From: Congzhengia minquanensis
GTDB taxonomy: Bacteria > Bacillota > Clostridia > UBA1381 > UBA9506
Length of the DNA: 64,000 nucleotides
Reading direction: 5' to 3'
NCBI RefSeq assembly: GCF_014384785.1
Contig: NZ_JACRSU010000003.1
Coordinates: 1 to 64,000, forward strand
This document shows, in pieces, positions 37,360 through 47,000 of the stretch. Every line of letters starts with the position of its first letter. Within the stretch, counting starts at the first letter, position 1. A program made the translations under genes and the position numbers. The notes below the pieces were generated by a model. It was not told the DNA's origin, made no database searches, and worked only from the letters and a program-made list of their open reading frames with translations.

Positions 37360-37923
37360 TTAAAGTTCGTAGCCAAGTTCAAAGGCTTTTAAATTCGCCT
37401 CTAAAAATTTCGGCGGAACGGTGGCGTTCACAGCATTTAGCCAATCATCTTTGGAAATGGAGGAGTGCTTTGCCAAAACGCCGATTAAAACCACGTTAAC
37501 AGACTTAACGTTCCCCGCCTCTTTTGCCAGGGAAAGCGCGTCGCAGGCAATGATGTTTATGCCCATCTGCTCAATCTTTTCCAAAATATTTTCAGGATAT
37601 TCCGCCGTGCCGCAGATAACGGGCATGGGGTCTGTTTTCTGGGTGTTCACAATCATTGTGCCGCCCTGCTTTAAATAGGGCAGATAGCGGTAGGCCTCAA
37701 GCTGTTCAAAGGCCAAAATAATGTCCGCCCCGCCCTTTTCAATGATGGGGGACGAAATCTTTTCGCCATACCGCACATAGGTCACCACGCTTCCCCCGCG
37801 CTGGCTCATGCCATGAACCTCGGAAAGCTTTACGTCCATACCAATGTTTTGTGCCGCCGCGCCCAAAATCCTGCTTGCTAAAAGCGTTCCCTGGCCGCCG
37901 ACACCAACTATCATAATATTCAT
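37360..37923 (-). CDS. iorB: Indolepyruvate:ferredoxin oxidoreductase beta subunit
   Basis: 187 residues, typical length. VGVGGQGTLLASRILGAAA is the gamma-type 2-oxoacid oxidoreductase nucleotide loop, then EVHGMSQRGGSVVTYVRYG. With IorA it oxidises aryl pyruvates from aromatic amino acids to aryl-acetyl-CoA, reducing ferredoxin, or runs in reverse. 19 nt after iorA; AAAGGAC precedes the ATG. Confidence 0.92.
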   Translation of the reverse strand: MNIMIVGVGGQGTLLASRILGAAAQNIGMDVKLSEVHGMSQRGGSVVTYVRYGEKISSPIIEKGGADIILAFEQLEAYRYLPYLKQGGTMIVNTQKTDPMPVICGTAEYPENILEKIEQMGINIIACDALSLAKEAGNVKSVNVVLIGVLAKHSSISKDDWLNAVNATVPPKFLEANLKAFELGYEL

Positions 37924-37942
37924 ATCGTTTTTGTCCTTTCCC

Positions 37943-39673
37943 TTAATTCACTTTTTCAATGGCGCCAAATTTGCACACATTGGGACACAGCCCGCAGCCA
38001 ACGCAAAGCGTGTCGTTAATTTTCGGGCCGTTTTCCGTAATGGAAATTGCGGGGCAGCCCAGCTTCATGCACATTTTGCAGTTTTTACACTTGTCGTTAA
38101 TCACGAAAGTTCCGGAATATCCTGCCTTTTTCAACAGCGCGCAGGGGCGTTGTGCGATAATTACAGAAGGCTCGTCTGCCGCCACTTCTTCTTTCACAAC
38201 TTTTTCCAAAAGGTCTAAATCAAAGGGGTCAACCACTTTCACACGGTCAACGCCAACCGCTTCGGCAAGCTTTACCAAATCTACCTGGCGGGTCGGCTCG
38301 TTCCGAATGGTAAAGCCTGTTGATGGGTTTTGCTGGTGCCCTGTCATGCCGGTGATGGAGTTATCCAGAATAATTACCGTTGAAGTGCCTTTGTTGTAAA
38401 CAATATCAATCAAGCCCGTAATGCCGGAATGGATAAAGGTAGAGTCGCCCAAAACCGCCACCGTCTTTTTCGCAAAATCGCGCCCTGCCGCCTTTTCCAT
38501 GCCGTGGGCCGCCGAAACGCTGGCGCCCATGCAAATGATGCTGTCGATAGAGGAAAGGGGAGCGGCACATCCCAAGGAATAGCAGCCAATGTCGCCGGAC
38601 ACGTTAAGCCCAAGCTTGTGTAGCACATAGAACACGCCGCGGTGGGAACACCCGGGGCACATTACCGGCGGGCGCACGGGAACGGCTTCGGCTGCCGAAA
38701 CAGTGTCGGCAGCTTTTTCGCCTAAAATCTTGCTGCGAAGAAGCGCAGCGGAATATTCGTCCACCTTGGGGAACAGCTCTTTTCCGATTACAGAAATGCC
38801 CATGGCGCGAATATTCTGTTCTAAAAACGGGTCGAGTTCTTCAATTACATAGCAGGTTTTCACCTTCGCGGCAAAATCGCGGATTAAGTTTTCCGGCAGG
38901 GGCCAAACCATGCCCAGCTTTAAAACAGAAGCGTTTGGCAAAGCCTCCTCCACATATTGATAGGAGATACCGGCGGTGATAATGCCAATTTCGGTGTCCC
39001 GCATGATAACTTTGTTGAGATCCGAAGTCTCCGAAAATGCAGAAAGCTGTTCCGTTCTTGCCTCTACAGCCGGGTGCTTTGGACGGGCGTTTGCCGGAAC
39101 CATAACATTTTTTGCAATGTTCTTCTCATAAGGTTTTAAGGGCAAATCCTCGCGCTCGCACACCTCAACCAGGCTCTGGGAATGGGCGACACGGGTGGTC
39201 AGGCGCATAAGCACCGGCGTGTCAAACTTTTCGCTTAAACAAAACGCCTTTTTCATAAAGTCTTTACATTCGCCGCTGTCTGCCGGCTCTAACATGGGAA
39301 TTTTAGAAGCTAACGCATAGTTTCTGGAATCCTGCTCGTTCTGGGAGCTGTGCATGCCGGGGTCGTCCGCCACGCAAAGCACCAAACCTGCGTTCACGCC
39401 GATATACGACATGGTAAATAACGGGTCTGCGGCAACGTTTAAGCCAACGTGCTTCATGGCAGAAACCGCCCGGCCACCTGCAAGGGAAGCGCCGGAAGCC
39501 GTTTCAACCGCCACTTTTTCGTTGGGCGCCCACTCGCAGTAAATTTCGTCATATTTTGCCATAAATTCTGTGATTTCGGTACTGGGCGTACCGGGATAGG
39601 AGGAAACCACGCGAACCCCGGCTTCATAAGCGCCGCGGGCAATGGCCTCGTTTCCAAGCATTAACTTTTTCAT
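37943..39673 (-). CDS. iorA: Indolepyruvate:ferredoxin oxidoreductase alpha subunit
   Basis: 576 residues. GNEAIARGAYEAGVRVVSSYPGTPSTEI opens the pyrimidine-binding domain. CPGCSHRG and GDIGCYSLG mark the thiamine-diphosphate domain, with GDSTFIHSGITGL for Mg/TPP. The C-terminus has two 4Fe-4S motifs (CKNCKMCMKLGC and CVGCGLCPNVC). First gene of a five-gene operon. AAAGGATT precedes the ATG. Confidence 0.93.
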   Translation of the reverse strand: MKKLMLGNEAIARGAYEAGVRVVSSYPGTPSTEITEFMAKYDEIYCEWAPNEKVAVETASGASLAGGRAVSAMKHVGLNVAADPLFTMSYIGVNAGLVLCVADDPGMHSSQNEQDSRNYALASKIPMLEPADSGECKDFMKKAFCLSEKFDTPVLMRLTTRVAHSQSLVEVCEREDLPLKPYEKNIAKNVMVPANARPKHPAVEARTEQLSAFSETSDLNKVIMRDTEIGIITAGISYQYVEEALPNASVLKLGMVWPLPENLIRDFAAKVKTCYVIEELDPFLEQNIRAMGISVIGKELFPKVDEYSAALLRSKILGEKAADTVSAAEAVPVRPPVMCPGCSHRGVFYVLHKLGLNVSGDIGCYSLGCAAPLSSIDSIICMGASVSAAHGMEKAAGRDFAKKTVAVLGDSTFIHSGITGLIDIVYNKGTSTVIILDNSITGMTGHQQNPSTGFTIRNEPTRQVDLVKLAEAVGVDRVKVVDPFDLDLLEKVVKEEVAADEPSVIIAQRPCALLKKAGYSGTFVINDKCKNCKMCMKLGCPAISITENGPKINDTLCVGCGLCPNVCKFGAIEKVN

Positions 39674-39724
39674 ATCGAAACAATCCTTTCAGTTTGTTAA
39701 TTTCCTTAAAAGGGGTTAAATTAT

Positions 39725-39753
39725 ATTTTACCTTATATAGCGGAAAAAGTCAA
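39725..39753 (-). promoter_or_regulatory. iorA operon promoter
   Basis: On the minus strand TTGACT (39748-39753), 17 nt, TAAAAT (39725-39730). Confidence 0.7.
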
Positions 39754-39785
39754 GTTTTGCAGAAGATTATCCGGTACGAATCCGC

Positions 39786-39823
39786 AAAACGGAGCAGAAC
39801 TGCGGCGTTCTGCTCCGTTTTGG
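39786..39823. terminator. Terminator after the SDR gene
   Basis: AAAACGGAGCAGAAC/GTTCTGCTCCGTTTT stem, two nt past the SDR stop on the minus strand. Confidence 0.85.
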
Positions 39824-40543
39824 TTACATTTTTTTGCGGCAGCCGTCAACCAAGTAGTTCTGGCCGGAAACATAAGAGGCTTCGTCAGAGGCCAAAAACA
39901 ATACGACGTTGGCGCATTCCTCCGGTGTTCCGGCCCGGCCCGTAAAGGAATGCTCCGGCATGTCTTCTCCGCTTACCGATATGCTGCCCGGAGAAACCGC
40001 GTTCACCGTAACGCCAAACGGCGCCGTTTCCTTTGCCAGGGACTTTGTAAAGGCAATTACAGCCCCTTTGGTCATTGCATAGTCCGTCATGTTCGGAATT
40101 CCATATACGCCGGCAACCGAGCCAATGTTCACAATTCGTCCGTATCGGTTTGCAATCATGTGGTTTAGCACGGCTTGTGTGGGATACATGGTGCCCAAAA
40201 TGTTCACTTCAATTTTTTTCTTCCAGTCAACAGAATTTGAGTTTTGAAACAAACCAAATGTATTGTAAATGCCGGCGTTGTTAATTAAAATATCAATTTT
40301 GCCAAACCGGAGGATGGCCTTATCCATCACAGCATGAACTGCCGCCTCATCAGACACATCTAATCCACAGATTTCAACCTGCGCACCAAGCTCATTGACC
40401 GCTTTTGCCGTTTCTTTCAGCCCTGCTTTGTCAATGTCACAAAGAAAAAGCGCGGCATTATTTTTTGCCAGTCCAAGGGCAATGGCCCTGCCAATGCCGT
40501 GAGAAACACCTGTAACAAATGCTGCTTTACCTGAAAAATCCAT
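39824..40543 (-). CDS. Short-chain dehydrogenase/reductase
   Basis: 239 residues from the ATG at 40543 (AAAGGATG upstream; longer in-frame starts run into that site). TGVSHGIGRAIALGLAK is the NAD(P) loop, NNAGIY the NNAG motif, and Ser/YAMTK the active site (Tyr-x-x-x-Lys). Classic SDR; the C-terminus YVSGQNYLVDGC is typical. Oxidises or reduces a sugar or other alcohol. Divergent from an AraC regulator. Confidence 0.88.
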   Translation of the reverse strand: MDFSGKAAFVTGVSHGIGRAIALGLAKNNAALFLCDIDKAGLKETAKAVNELGAQVEICGLDVSDEAAVHAVMDKAILRFGKIDILINNAGIYNTFGLFQNSNSVDWKKKIEVNILGTMYPTQAVLNHMIANRYGRIVNIGSVAGVYGIPNMTDYAMTKGAVIAFTKSLAKETAPFGVTVNAVSPGSISVSGEDMPEHSFTGRAGTPEECANVVLFLASDEASYVSGQNYLVDGCRKKM

Positions 40544-40577
40544 AAAAATACACATCCTTTTATATATGATAGTTGAA

Positions 40578-40606
40578 ATTATACAGCTGTGCTCTTTAAA
40601 AAGCAA
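40578..40606 (-). promoter_or_regulatory. SDR gene promoter
   Basis: On the minus strand TTGCTT (40601-40606), 17 nt, TATAAT (40578-40583). Confidence 0.7.
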
Positions 40607-40649
40607 TGATTAAAACGCTTATTTTTTAGCCAAAACCATACACTTGATG

Positions 40650-40678
40650 TTGACAGAATTTCAATATCATGATACGCT
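40650..40678 (+). promoter_or_regulatory. Promoter of the AraC gene at 40699
   Basis: TTGACA (40650-40655), 17 nt, TACGCT (40673-40678). A good -35 with a poor -10, as expected for an activated or weak promoter. Confidence 0.5.
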
Positions 40679-40698
40679 GAAAAAAAGGGGGCAGGAAA

Positions 40699-41442
40699 AT
40701 GAATAAAAATTATTGTATTACAGAATTTATTTCCGCGCTGAATGTGCACGACGAAGAGGGAAAACTGCTAACAATGAAAAACCGATACAGCGCCAGCTTG
40801 GTTTTCCCGCTTTCGGGAGCAATTTCGTTTTCGGCCGGAAAAAACCGGGTAATTGCAGATAACAACCACCCGGTTTATATCCCTCAGGGAATAAATTATT
40901 TTAACAGATGCCTCCGCGAGGCGGACAGCATTCTGTTTAACTTTTATGATATGAATGGATTTGGCGAATTAACCTCTTTGCCGCCTGTGCCGACGGAGAC
41001 AGTTTTGGAGTGTTTTGAACGGATAAAAACGCCTGCCGAAGCTGTTCAAACTAGCCGGTTTTATATCTTATCACAGCTTTACAGCCTTTTGCATAAACTC
41101 GAAAACAACGAAATGCAAAACAAAAACCCAATCCTTGTTTCTGCGGCACTATTTATAAAGCAAAATTTTCATGTAACAGGACTTTCCCTAAGCGACATCG
41201 CCAATGCCGCATGTGTCAGTAAGGTATATTTGGGAAAGGTTTTTGTGAAGGAGCTGCAAATAACTCCGTTTCAATATCTTACAAAAATACGCATGGAACA
41301 GGCTGTTACTTATTTGCAGGAATTTCGCAGAGTTGGCGAAGTTTCCGCCAGCGTCGGATATGGTGACGTTTATCAGTTCAGCCGCGCGTTTAAAAAATAT
41401 TACGGTTGTTCTCCAAAAGCTTATTGTCGCCGCCTGCTTTAA
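40699..41442 (+). CDS. AraC-family regulator divergent from the SDR gene
   Basis: 247 residues. N-terminal sensor with PVYIPQGINYFNRC; C-terminal double HTH (LSDIANAACVSKVYLGKVFVKELQITPFQYL and VGEVSASVGYGDVYQFSRAFKKYYGCSPKAY). GGGGGCAGG precedes the ATG. It probably controls the divergent SDR gene and perhaps the convergent ribulokinase genes. Confidence 0.84.
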   Translation: MNKNYCITEFISALNVHDEEGKLLTMKNRYSASLVFPLSGAISFSAGKNRVIADNNHPVYIPQGINYFNRCLREADSILFNFYDMNGFGELTSLPPVPTETVLECFERIKTPAEAVQTSRFYILSQLYSLLHKLENNEMQNKNPILVSAALFIKQNFHVTGLSLSDIANAACVSKVYLGKVFVKELQITPFQYLTKIRMEQAVTYLQEFRRVGEVSASVGYGDVYQFSRAFKKYYGCSPKAYCRRLL

Positions 41443-41455
41443 AACGATAACAATT

Positions 41456-43090
41456 TCACACTTTTTTCAGCCGCTTCATCACATGGTTTTTTTTGGCGAA
41501 ATATTCACACAAAGTCACATACTCATCATAAAGCTTGTTGTAAACTGCGGAGTTCTCTGCAACCGGTTGATATGAAAAATCCTTTAAGCGTGCTAAAACA
41601 CCTGCCGCCTGTTCCATGTTTTGAAAATAGCCCGATGCCACGGCGGCAAACATGGCGCTGCCCAAGGCACCGGCCTGGGCGCTTCCTGCCACTTGAATTT
41701 CGCGGCCGCAAACATCTGCATAAATCTGCATGGCCAGCGGGTCCTTTTCCGCAATTCCGCCGGAGGCACAAAGGGAACGAATGTTCACGCCGTGCTGTTC
41801 GTAGGTGTCGATAATGCGCTTCGTGCCAAAGGCCGTGGCTTCAATCAGCGCGCGGTAAATCTCCTCAGGACGGGTTTTCAGCGTCATTCCCAGAATCAGC
41901 CCTGACAAATCGGCGTCTACATAAGGGGTGCGGCTGCCGTTCCACCAGTCCAGCGCCAAAAGCCCGCTTTCGCCGGGAGCGAGCAGCGCCGCCTTTTCCC
42001 GCATGAGCGCATAAACCGATTTTCCCTCTGCCGCCGCCTGCGTTAAAAACCGCTCCGGCAGGCAGTTTTCCATAAACCATGCAAAGTGGTCGCCCACGCA
42101 GGCCTGCCCGGCCTCGTAGGCAAAATATCCGGGAAGAACGCCGTCTTTCACCACGCCGCAAATGCCCGGAACCTCTTTTTCCTCGCCGTTCATCAAAATG
42201 TGGCAAGTGGAAGTGCCCATAATCATCATCAGCGTGCCGGGGCCGGTAATTCCTGCCGCAGGCAGCGCCGCATGGGCGTCTATCACGGGGACAGACACCG
42301 CCGTGCCCGCACAAAGTCCCAGATTTTCTGCGGCAGGTTTTGTCAGCCCGCCGGCAAGGGTTCCTGCCGGCATAACTTTGGTGCTGATTTTGGTGCCCGC
42401 TAAACCGTGCAAACGCGGGTCCAGGGCGGTTAAAAACGAGTCGGAGGGATATCCGGATTCAAAGTGCCAGGTGCCCTTGTAGCCCGCCATGCACGAGCTG
42501 TGCACCTCGCGCCCTGTAAGGTTCCACACAAGCCAGTCACCGGCCTCAACAAACCGCTGGGCGGCAGAAAAAACCATTGGGCTTTTATGAAGCGTTTCCA
42601 GCACCTTGGGCAGCAGCCACTCTGACGAAACCTTCCCGCCGTAGCGCGCAAGCCAGCTTTCTTTCCGCTCCTCGGCCAGGACGGTGATTTCGTCCGCCTC
42701 CTGCTGGGCGGAATGGTGCTTCCACAGCTTCACATAGGCGTGGGGGTCGCTTGAAAACTCGTCCAGCACGCACAGGGGCGTGCCGTCTTCCAATACAGGC
42801 AAAACCGTGCAGGAGGTAAAATCAATCCCCAGTCCCACAATGTCTTCGGGGCAAACGCCGGACTGGGCAACAACCGTTTTCACAGTGTGGTTTAACACGT
42901 CGAGATAGTCTTGCGGGTGCTGAAACGCGGCGCCGTTTTCCAGCCTTTCGCCGGAGGGAAGCGTTCTGTCCATCACCCCGTGGGGATATTCCATCACGCA
43001 GGACGCAATTTCCTCCCCGTCTTCCAGCGAAACCAACAAAGCCCGGCCGGAAAGCGTTCCGAAATCCACCCCAATTGCATATTTGGTCAT
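41456..43090 (-). CDS. araB: Ribulokinase
   Basis: 544 residues of the FGGY kinase family with AraB-type features: IGVDFGTLSGRALLV at the N-terminus, LGIDFTSCTVLPV, AAGITGPGTLMMIMGTSTCHI, and GLLALDWWNGSRTPY. It phosphorylates L-ribulose in arabinose catabolism. araA and araD are not in this window. AAGGAGG before the ATG; 12 nt after the gene at 43103, so the two are co-transcribed. Confidence 0.88.
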   Translation of the reverse strand: MTKYAIGVDFGTLSGRALLVSLEDGEEIASCVMEYPHGVMDRTLPSGERLENGAAFQHPQDYLDVLNHTVKTVVAQSGVCPEDIVGLGIDFTSCTVLPVLEDGTPLCVLDEFSSDPHAYVKLWKHHSAQQEADEITVLAEERKESWLARYGGKVSSEWLLPKVLETLHKSPMVFSAAQRFVEAGDWLVWNLTGREVHSSCMAGYKGTWHFESGYPSDSFLTALDPRLHGLAGTKISTKVMPAGTLAGGLTKPAAENLGLCAGTAVSVPVIDAHAALPAAGITGPGTLMMIMGTSTCHILMNGEEKEVPGICGVVKDGVLPGYFAYEAGQACVGDHFAWFMENCLPERFLTQAAAEGKSVYALMREKAALLAPGESGLLALDWWNGSRTPYVDADLSGLILGMTLKTRPEEIYRALIEATAFGTKRIIDTYEQHGVNIRSLCASGGIAEKDPLAMQIYADVCGREIQVAGSAQAGALGSAMFAAVASGYFQNMEQAAGVLARLKDFSYQPVAENSAVYNKLYDEYVTLCEYFAKKNHVMKRLKKV

Positions 43091-43102
43091 CCGTAATCCT
43101 CC

Positions 43103-43960
43103 TTATTTATCGCCAAATGCAGCCTGGTTTTGATTGGGACTGCTTCTTTTTTGTATTTTTGCCGCCCGGGCCGATAGCGCCGCCCGGGAGATTTCAATGT
43201 CTTCTAAAGCCTCGCGCTCGTTTAAGCACCCCACGGTAACCATGTCGCAGTCCCGAATGGTGGCCCAGGAGAAATTCAGCCCCACAAAAGGGGTGCATCT
43301 GCCTGCGGCCATGGGCTTAATGGTCATTACGGGCTTTTTGGCGTGCTGAATAATTTGGTTCACCGTTTCAATTTCCACCTGCATTAAAAAGCCCATACAG
43401 TTATAAATTTGAATATACGTTTCCACGTCATAGTGGTTTAAGTCGCTGTAAACAATCAGCTCCGGCATGTGGGCGGAAAGGCCGGGAATCAGCCCCGCGT
43501 CGCGAATCATTTTGGTGTAGTCGTCAATTCGTTCAATGCTTCTTTTCCCTTTGTTCACCAGTTGTTCCGCGGCGGAGTGGTGAATCAGGCAAAAGGCGGC
43601 GCCAAGTTCTTTGCTCTGCTTTATCATGGCTTCTGCCTCCCGGCGGCCCGCCGCACTGTCTTCTGTGTTAATGGCGGGGGTGTCGATGATAATAATTTTT
43701 TTGCCTAATTTTTCTTCGGCTTCCCGCACGGCTTTTGTGATGACGGGCGTGAGGCTAAAGCTGCCCATAATGGCGTCTATGCCGTTGTTCACAAATGCCT
43801 CCAGCATGGGCACAATAGAACTGCTTTCTGCGTGGCGTTCTTTAATCATGCAGTCCGCCGCAGGGGAGCGGTGGCTCCAGCCGGCCATCCAGTTGGTGCC
43901 GATTAACATGCGCGGCAGAGAAATGCCGGCAACCGTGGTTCTCGGAAAAAGTTCCTCCAT
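43103..43960 (-). CDS. Uncharacterised TIM-barrel-like protein paired with araB
   Basis: 285 residues from the ATG at 43960 (AAGGA 9-10 nt upstream; the in-frame ATG at 43972 lies inside that site). Sequence alternates strands and helices like a TIM barrel: LPRMLIGTNWMAG, GIDAIMGSF, KIIIIDTPAIN, FCLIHHSA, PVMTIKPMAAGRCTPF. The last motif recalls aldo/keto-reductase-like barrels, but the catalytic Tyr/Lys set is not evident. I do not recognise the family; co-transcription with araB suggests pentose metabolism. Confidence 0.65.
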   Translation of the reverse strand: MEELFPRTTVAGISLPRMLIGTNWMAGWSHRSPAADCMIKERHAESSSIVPMLEAFVNNGIDAIMGSFSLTPVITKAVREAEEKLGKKIIIIDTPAINTEDSAAGRREAEAMIKQSKELGAAFCLIHHSAAEQLVNKGKRSIERIDDYTKMIRDAGLIPGLSAHMPELIVYSDLNHYDVETYIQIYNCMGFLMQVEIETVNQIIQHAKKPVMTIKPMAAGRCTPFVGLNFSWATIRDCDMVTVGCLNEREALEDIEISRAALSARAAKIQKRSSPNQNQAAFGDK

Positions 43961-44000
43961 GATCACACACATCCTTTTTTCATTTTTTATTTTGTTTTAT

Positions 44001-47000
44001 TTAAAACAGGGACATCTGCCGCCCAATAGGCTTTGCAGGCGTATTTTGTTCTGCTTTTTCAGTGAAATTCTCCGGAATGTCTGCTAAAAATGCAGAGGGC
44101 TTGCCGAAGGAACTTAAAATCAACTCGTCCATTGCCCGGGTCATTCCCACATAAAACAGGCGGCGCTCCTCGGCAATATCCGCCGCGCCGGAGGCGGCTT
44201 CCAGCGGAATGGTGCCGTCGTTTACACCGCACAGGAATACCACAGGGAACTCAAGCCCCTTGCTGCCGTGGAGCGTGGAAAGCGTCACCGCGTCGGAACT
44301 GTAGGCCGTGCCGGAGGCGCGCTGAATGTCCCGCTCCTCACCGAGCACAACCGACTGCAAAAACGCGGAAATTCCGTCATACATCACTGCGGTATGAATC
44401 AGCTTTTTCACGTTTTCGTCCGTATCTTTCCCCAAATTCTCTGCCAAATGCGTGATAAAATTTGAGGGGGATTCTGTGCTGAACAAAGACAGCAGTTTTT
44501 CCGCCAATAACGCAAAGGAACACAAGGGTGTTTGTTCTTCTTTTAGAATAGCAAGAATGTTTTCCGCTCCGCGCACTTCTTTTTTCTCTAACTCCGCCAA
44601 ACAGCGTTTTGCCACAGGGGCGGAACAGTCGAACAGCAATTTCAGCGCCTGGGCCAGGGCATTTTGATTCTCCGGTTCCGTTAAAAACCGCAGAAAGGCC
44701 AAAATTCCACGAACACAGCCGTCCTGCAAAAAGTCCTCCCGTCCGGCAACGGTATAGGGAATGGATTCCTGCCGGAAACATTTTTCCAAAATCCGGGCCT
44801 GCCGGTGGGTGCGGTAGAGCACCGCAATGTCGGAAAAGCCCCGCACCCTGTGGGCGTCGTCAAGCTGTTTCGCACTATCGGTATCTAACATTTCAATGCC
44901 GCCAACCATTTGGTTAATCTGCTTGGCAACAAAAATCCCCTCAGCCAGCGGACTTGTGGCAGCGTGCAGCTTCACGCCTGCGCCTCCTGTTCTGTTGGCG
45001 GCCAGTGCCCGCTCTTTTTTTCCGCCCTCAGTAATCACGGAAACTGCGGCATTTAATATCTTCGGTGCACAGCGGTAGTTTTGCATAAGTGTAATTTCTT
45101 TTCTGTCAGGGAAATCCTCCCGCAGCCGGTCAAAACATTTCGCGTCGGAGCCGCGGAAGCCGTATATGGCCTGGTCGGTGTCGCCAATCACAAACAGCCC
45201 CTTTGCGTTCTGCGACCATGCCTGCACCAGCCGGTATTGCACCGGGTTAATGTCCTGAAACTCGTCCACAGAAAGGTGTGCAAACCGGCGCTTTTGCTTC
45301 GGGAGAAATTCGCCAGCATCCCACTTCTTCAAAACCATCAGCAGCAAATCGTCCAAATCAACCACCCGGTTCTTTTCAAGCTGCGCGCAATAGGCGTAAA
45401 AAAGCTCGTCGCTGAGCTGCCCCTCTGCGGTTACGCCGTTCTTCCGTTTTGAAACCTCCTGCAAAAGATCTACCGGGCCAATTTTGGCGTTTTCTTCCAG
45501 AATAGCTTCCTTTGCCAAATCCAGCGCCGTTTCCCTGTCAATAATGGCGGGGGAAAGGCCAAGATCTGTTAAAAGCCCCAAACACACAGCGTGAAACGTG
45601 CCAATGGTCATTTGCTTTGCCGCCCGTTTTCCAATTTGTTTTTCCAAGCGCTGGCGCATTTCGCCTGCGGCTTTGTTGGTGAACGTAACTGCCGTAATTT
45701 CCTGTGGTTTTACGCCCTGCGAAATGAGGTGCACAATACGGGAAACCAGCGTTTTCGTTTTGCCTGTTCCCGGGCCTGCCGAAACCAAAACCACCGGCGC
45801 GCCGGACGCGGCGGCCTCTTCCTGCTCCGCGTTCAGCGCATCGTTCGCTTTCATCTGTTTTGCTTCGGTATCTGATGACTCCTGCACGCTCTGTGCCGGC
45901 GGGGCAGGATTTTTTTTCTTAGCAATTTCCGCTGCGTCGGGAAGCAGTGAGAGTTCTGTCAGCATGGTCTGGCCGCTGAAAAGGCTGATTTCACTGTCCT
46001 CCAATAGGCGGATTTTTCCATATTCTCCGTCAAACCCCGGCGTGCGTTTCACCTCGCCCGCCCGCAGGCGGCGAATACCCTCGGCCACGCAAACACCGCC
46101 CACAGCGCGGATTTCCTCAATGGGCGCCTGGCGGAGAATGTAAAACTCCGGGCCGATTTTTTGAAGCATCTCCTCATAGAGTTTTGCAGTTTTTTTGCTG
46201 GCTGCGGAAAGGGAAAGGGAGGCCCCAATCACCTCAGGCAGGGGCACCAGACTTTCAAAGGGCAGCATATCGGGGAGTACAAAATCCTCCGGCCGGTCGG
46301 CAAGCTGTGTAACGCGGTTCAAAACGCCGATTGTGATTTTCTTTCCGCACACCGGGCATTTGCCGCCATATTTTAAGGTTTCGTCAGGCGTTAAGCATAA
46401 ATTACAGTTCCTGTGGCCGTCTAAATGATATTTTCCCTCCTCAGGGAAGAATTCCACCGTTCCTAAAAACCCTTCTCTGGTTTGAATTGCGTTGTAAAGC
46501 CCGGTGTAGGAACGGTCAATATCCAAAAGGTTTGCCTCGCGCCCCAGCTTGGCAGGGGAGTGGGCGTCGGAATTGGAAACTAAGGTATAGCGGTCTAGGG
46601 CGGAAAGCCGCCGGCACATGACCGGGTCTGCGGAAAGGCCGGTTTCTAAGGCGTGAATGTGGGGCGTTAAATCCTCAAAACACTCCTCTATGGTGTCAAA
46701 TCCGGAAAAGGCGCCGAACAGGGAAAAGTGCGGCGTCCAGATGTGGGCGGGAATGAAAATCGCCTCCGGGCACACGTCTAAGGTCAACTCCAACAAATCC
46801 CGGCTGTCCAGCCCCAAAATGGGCCGTCCGTCGGAATGAATGTTTCCAATCAGCGCAAGCTTTGCCGAAAGCAGATCCGCTGCCTCAAAACCGGGCAGCA
46901 AAATTACGTTATGCACCTTTCTTACCCTGCCGTTCTTTTTATAAATGGAACTGATTTCGCCGGACAGCACAAACCGCGGCGCGTTGTCTTCTGAAAAATT

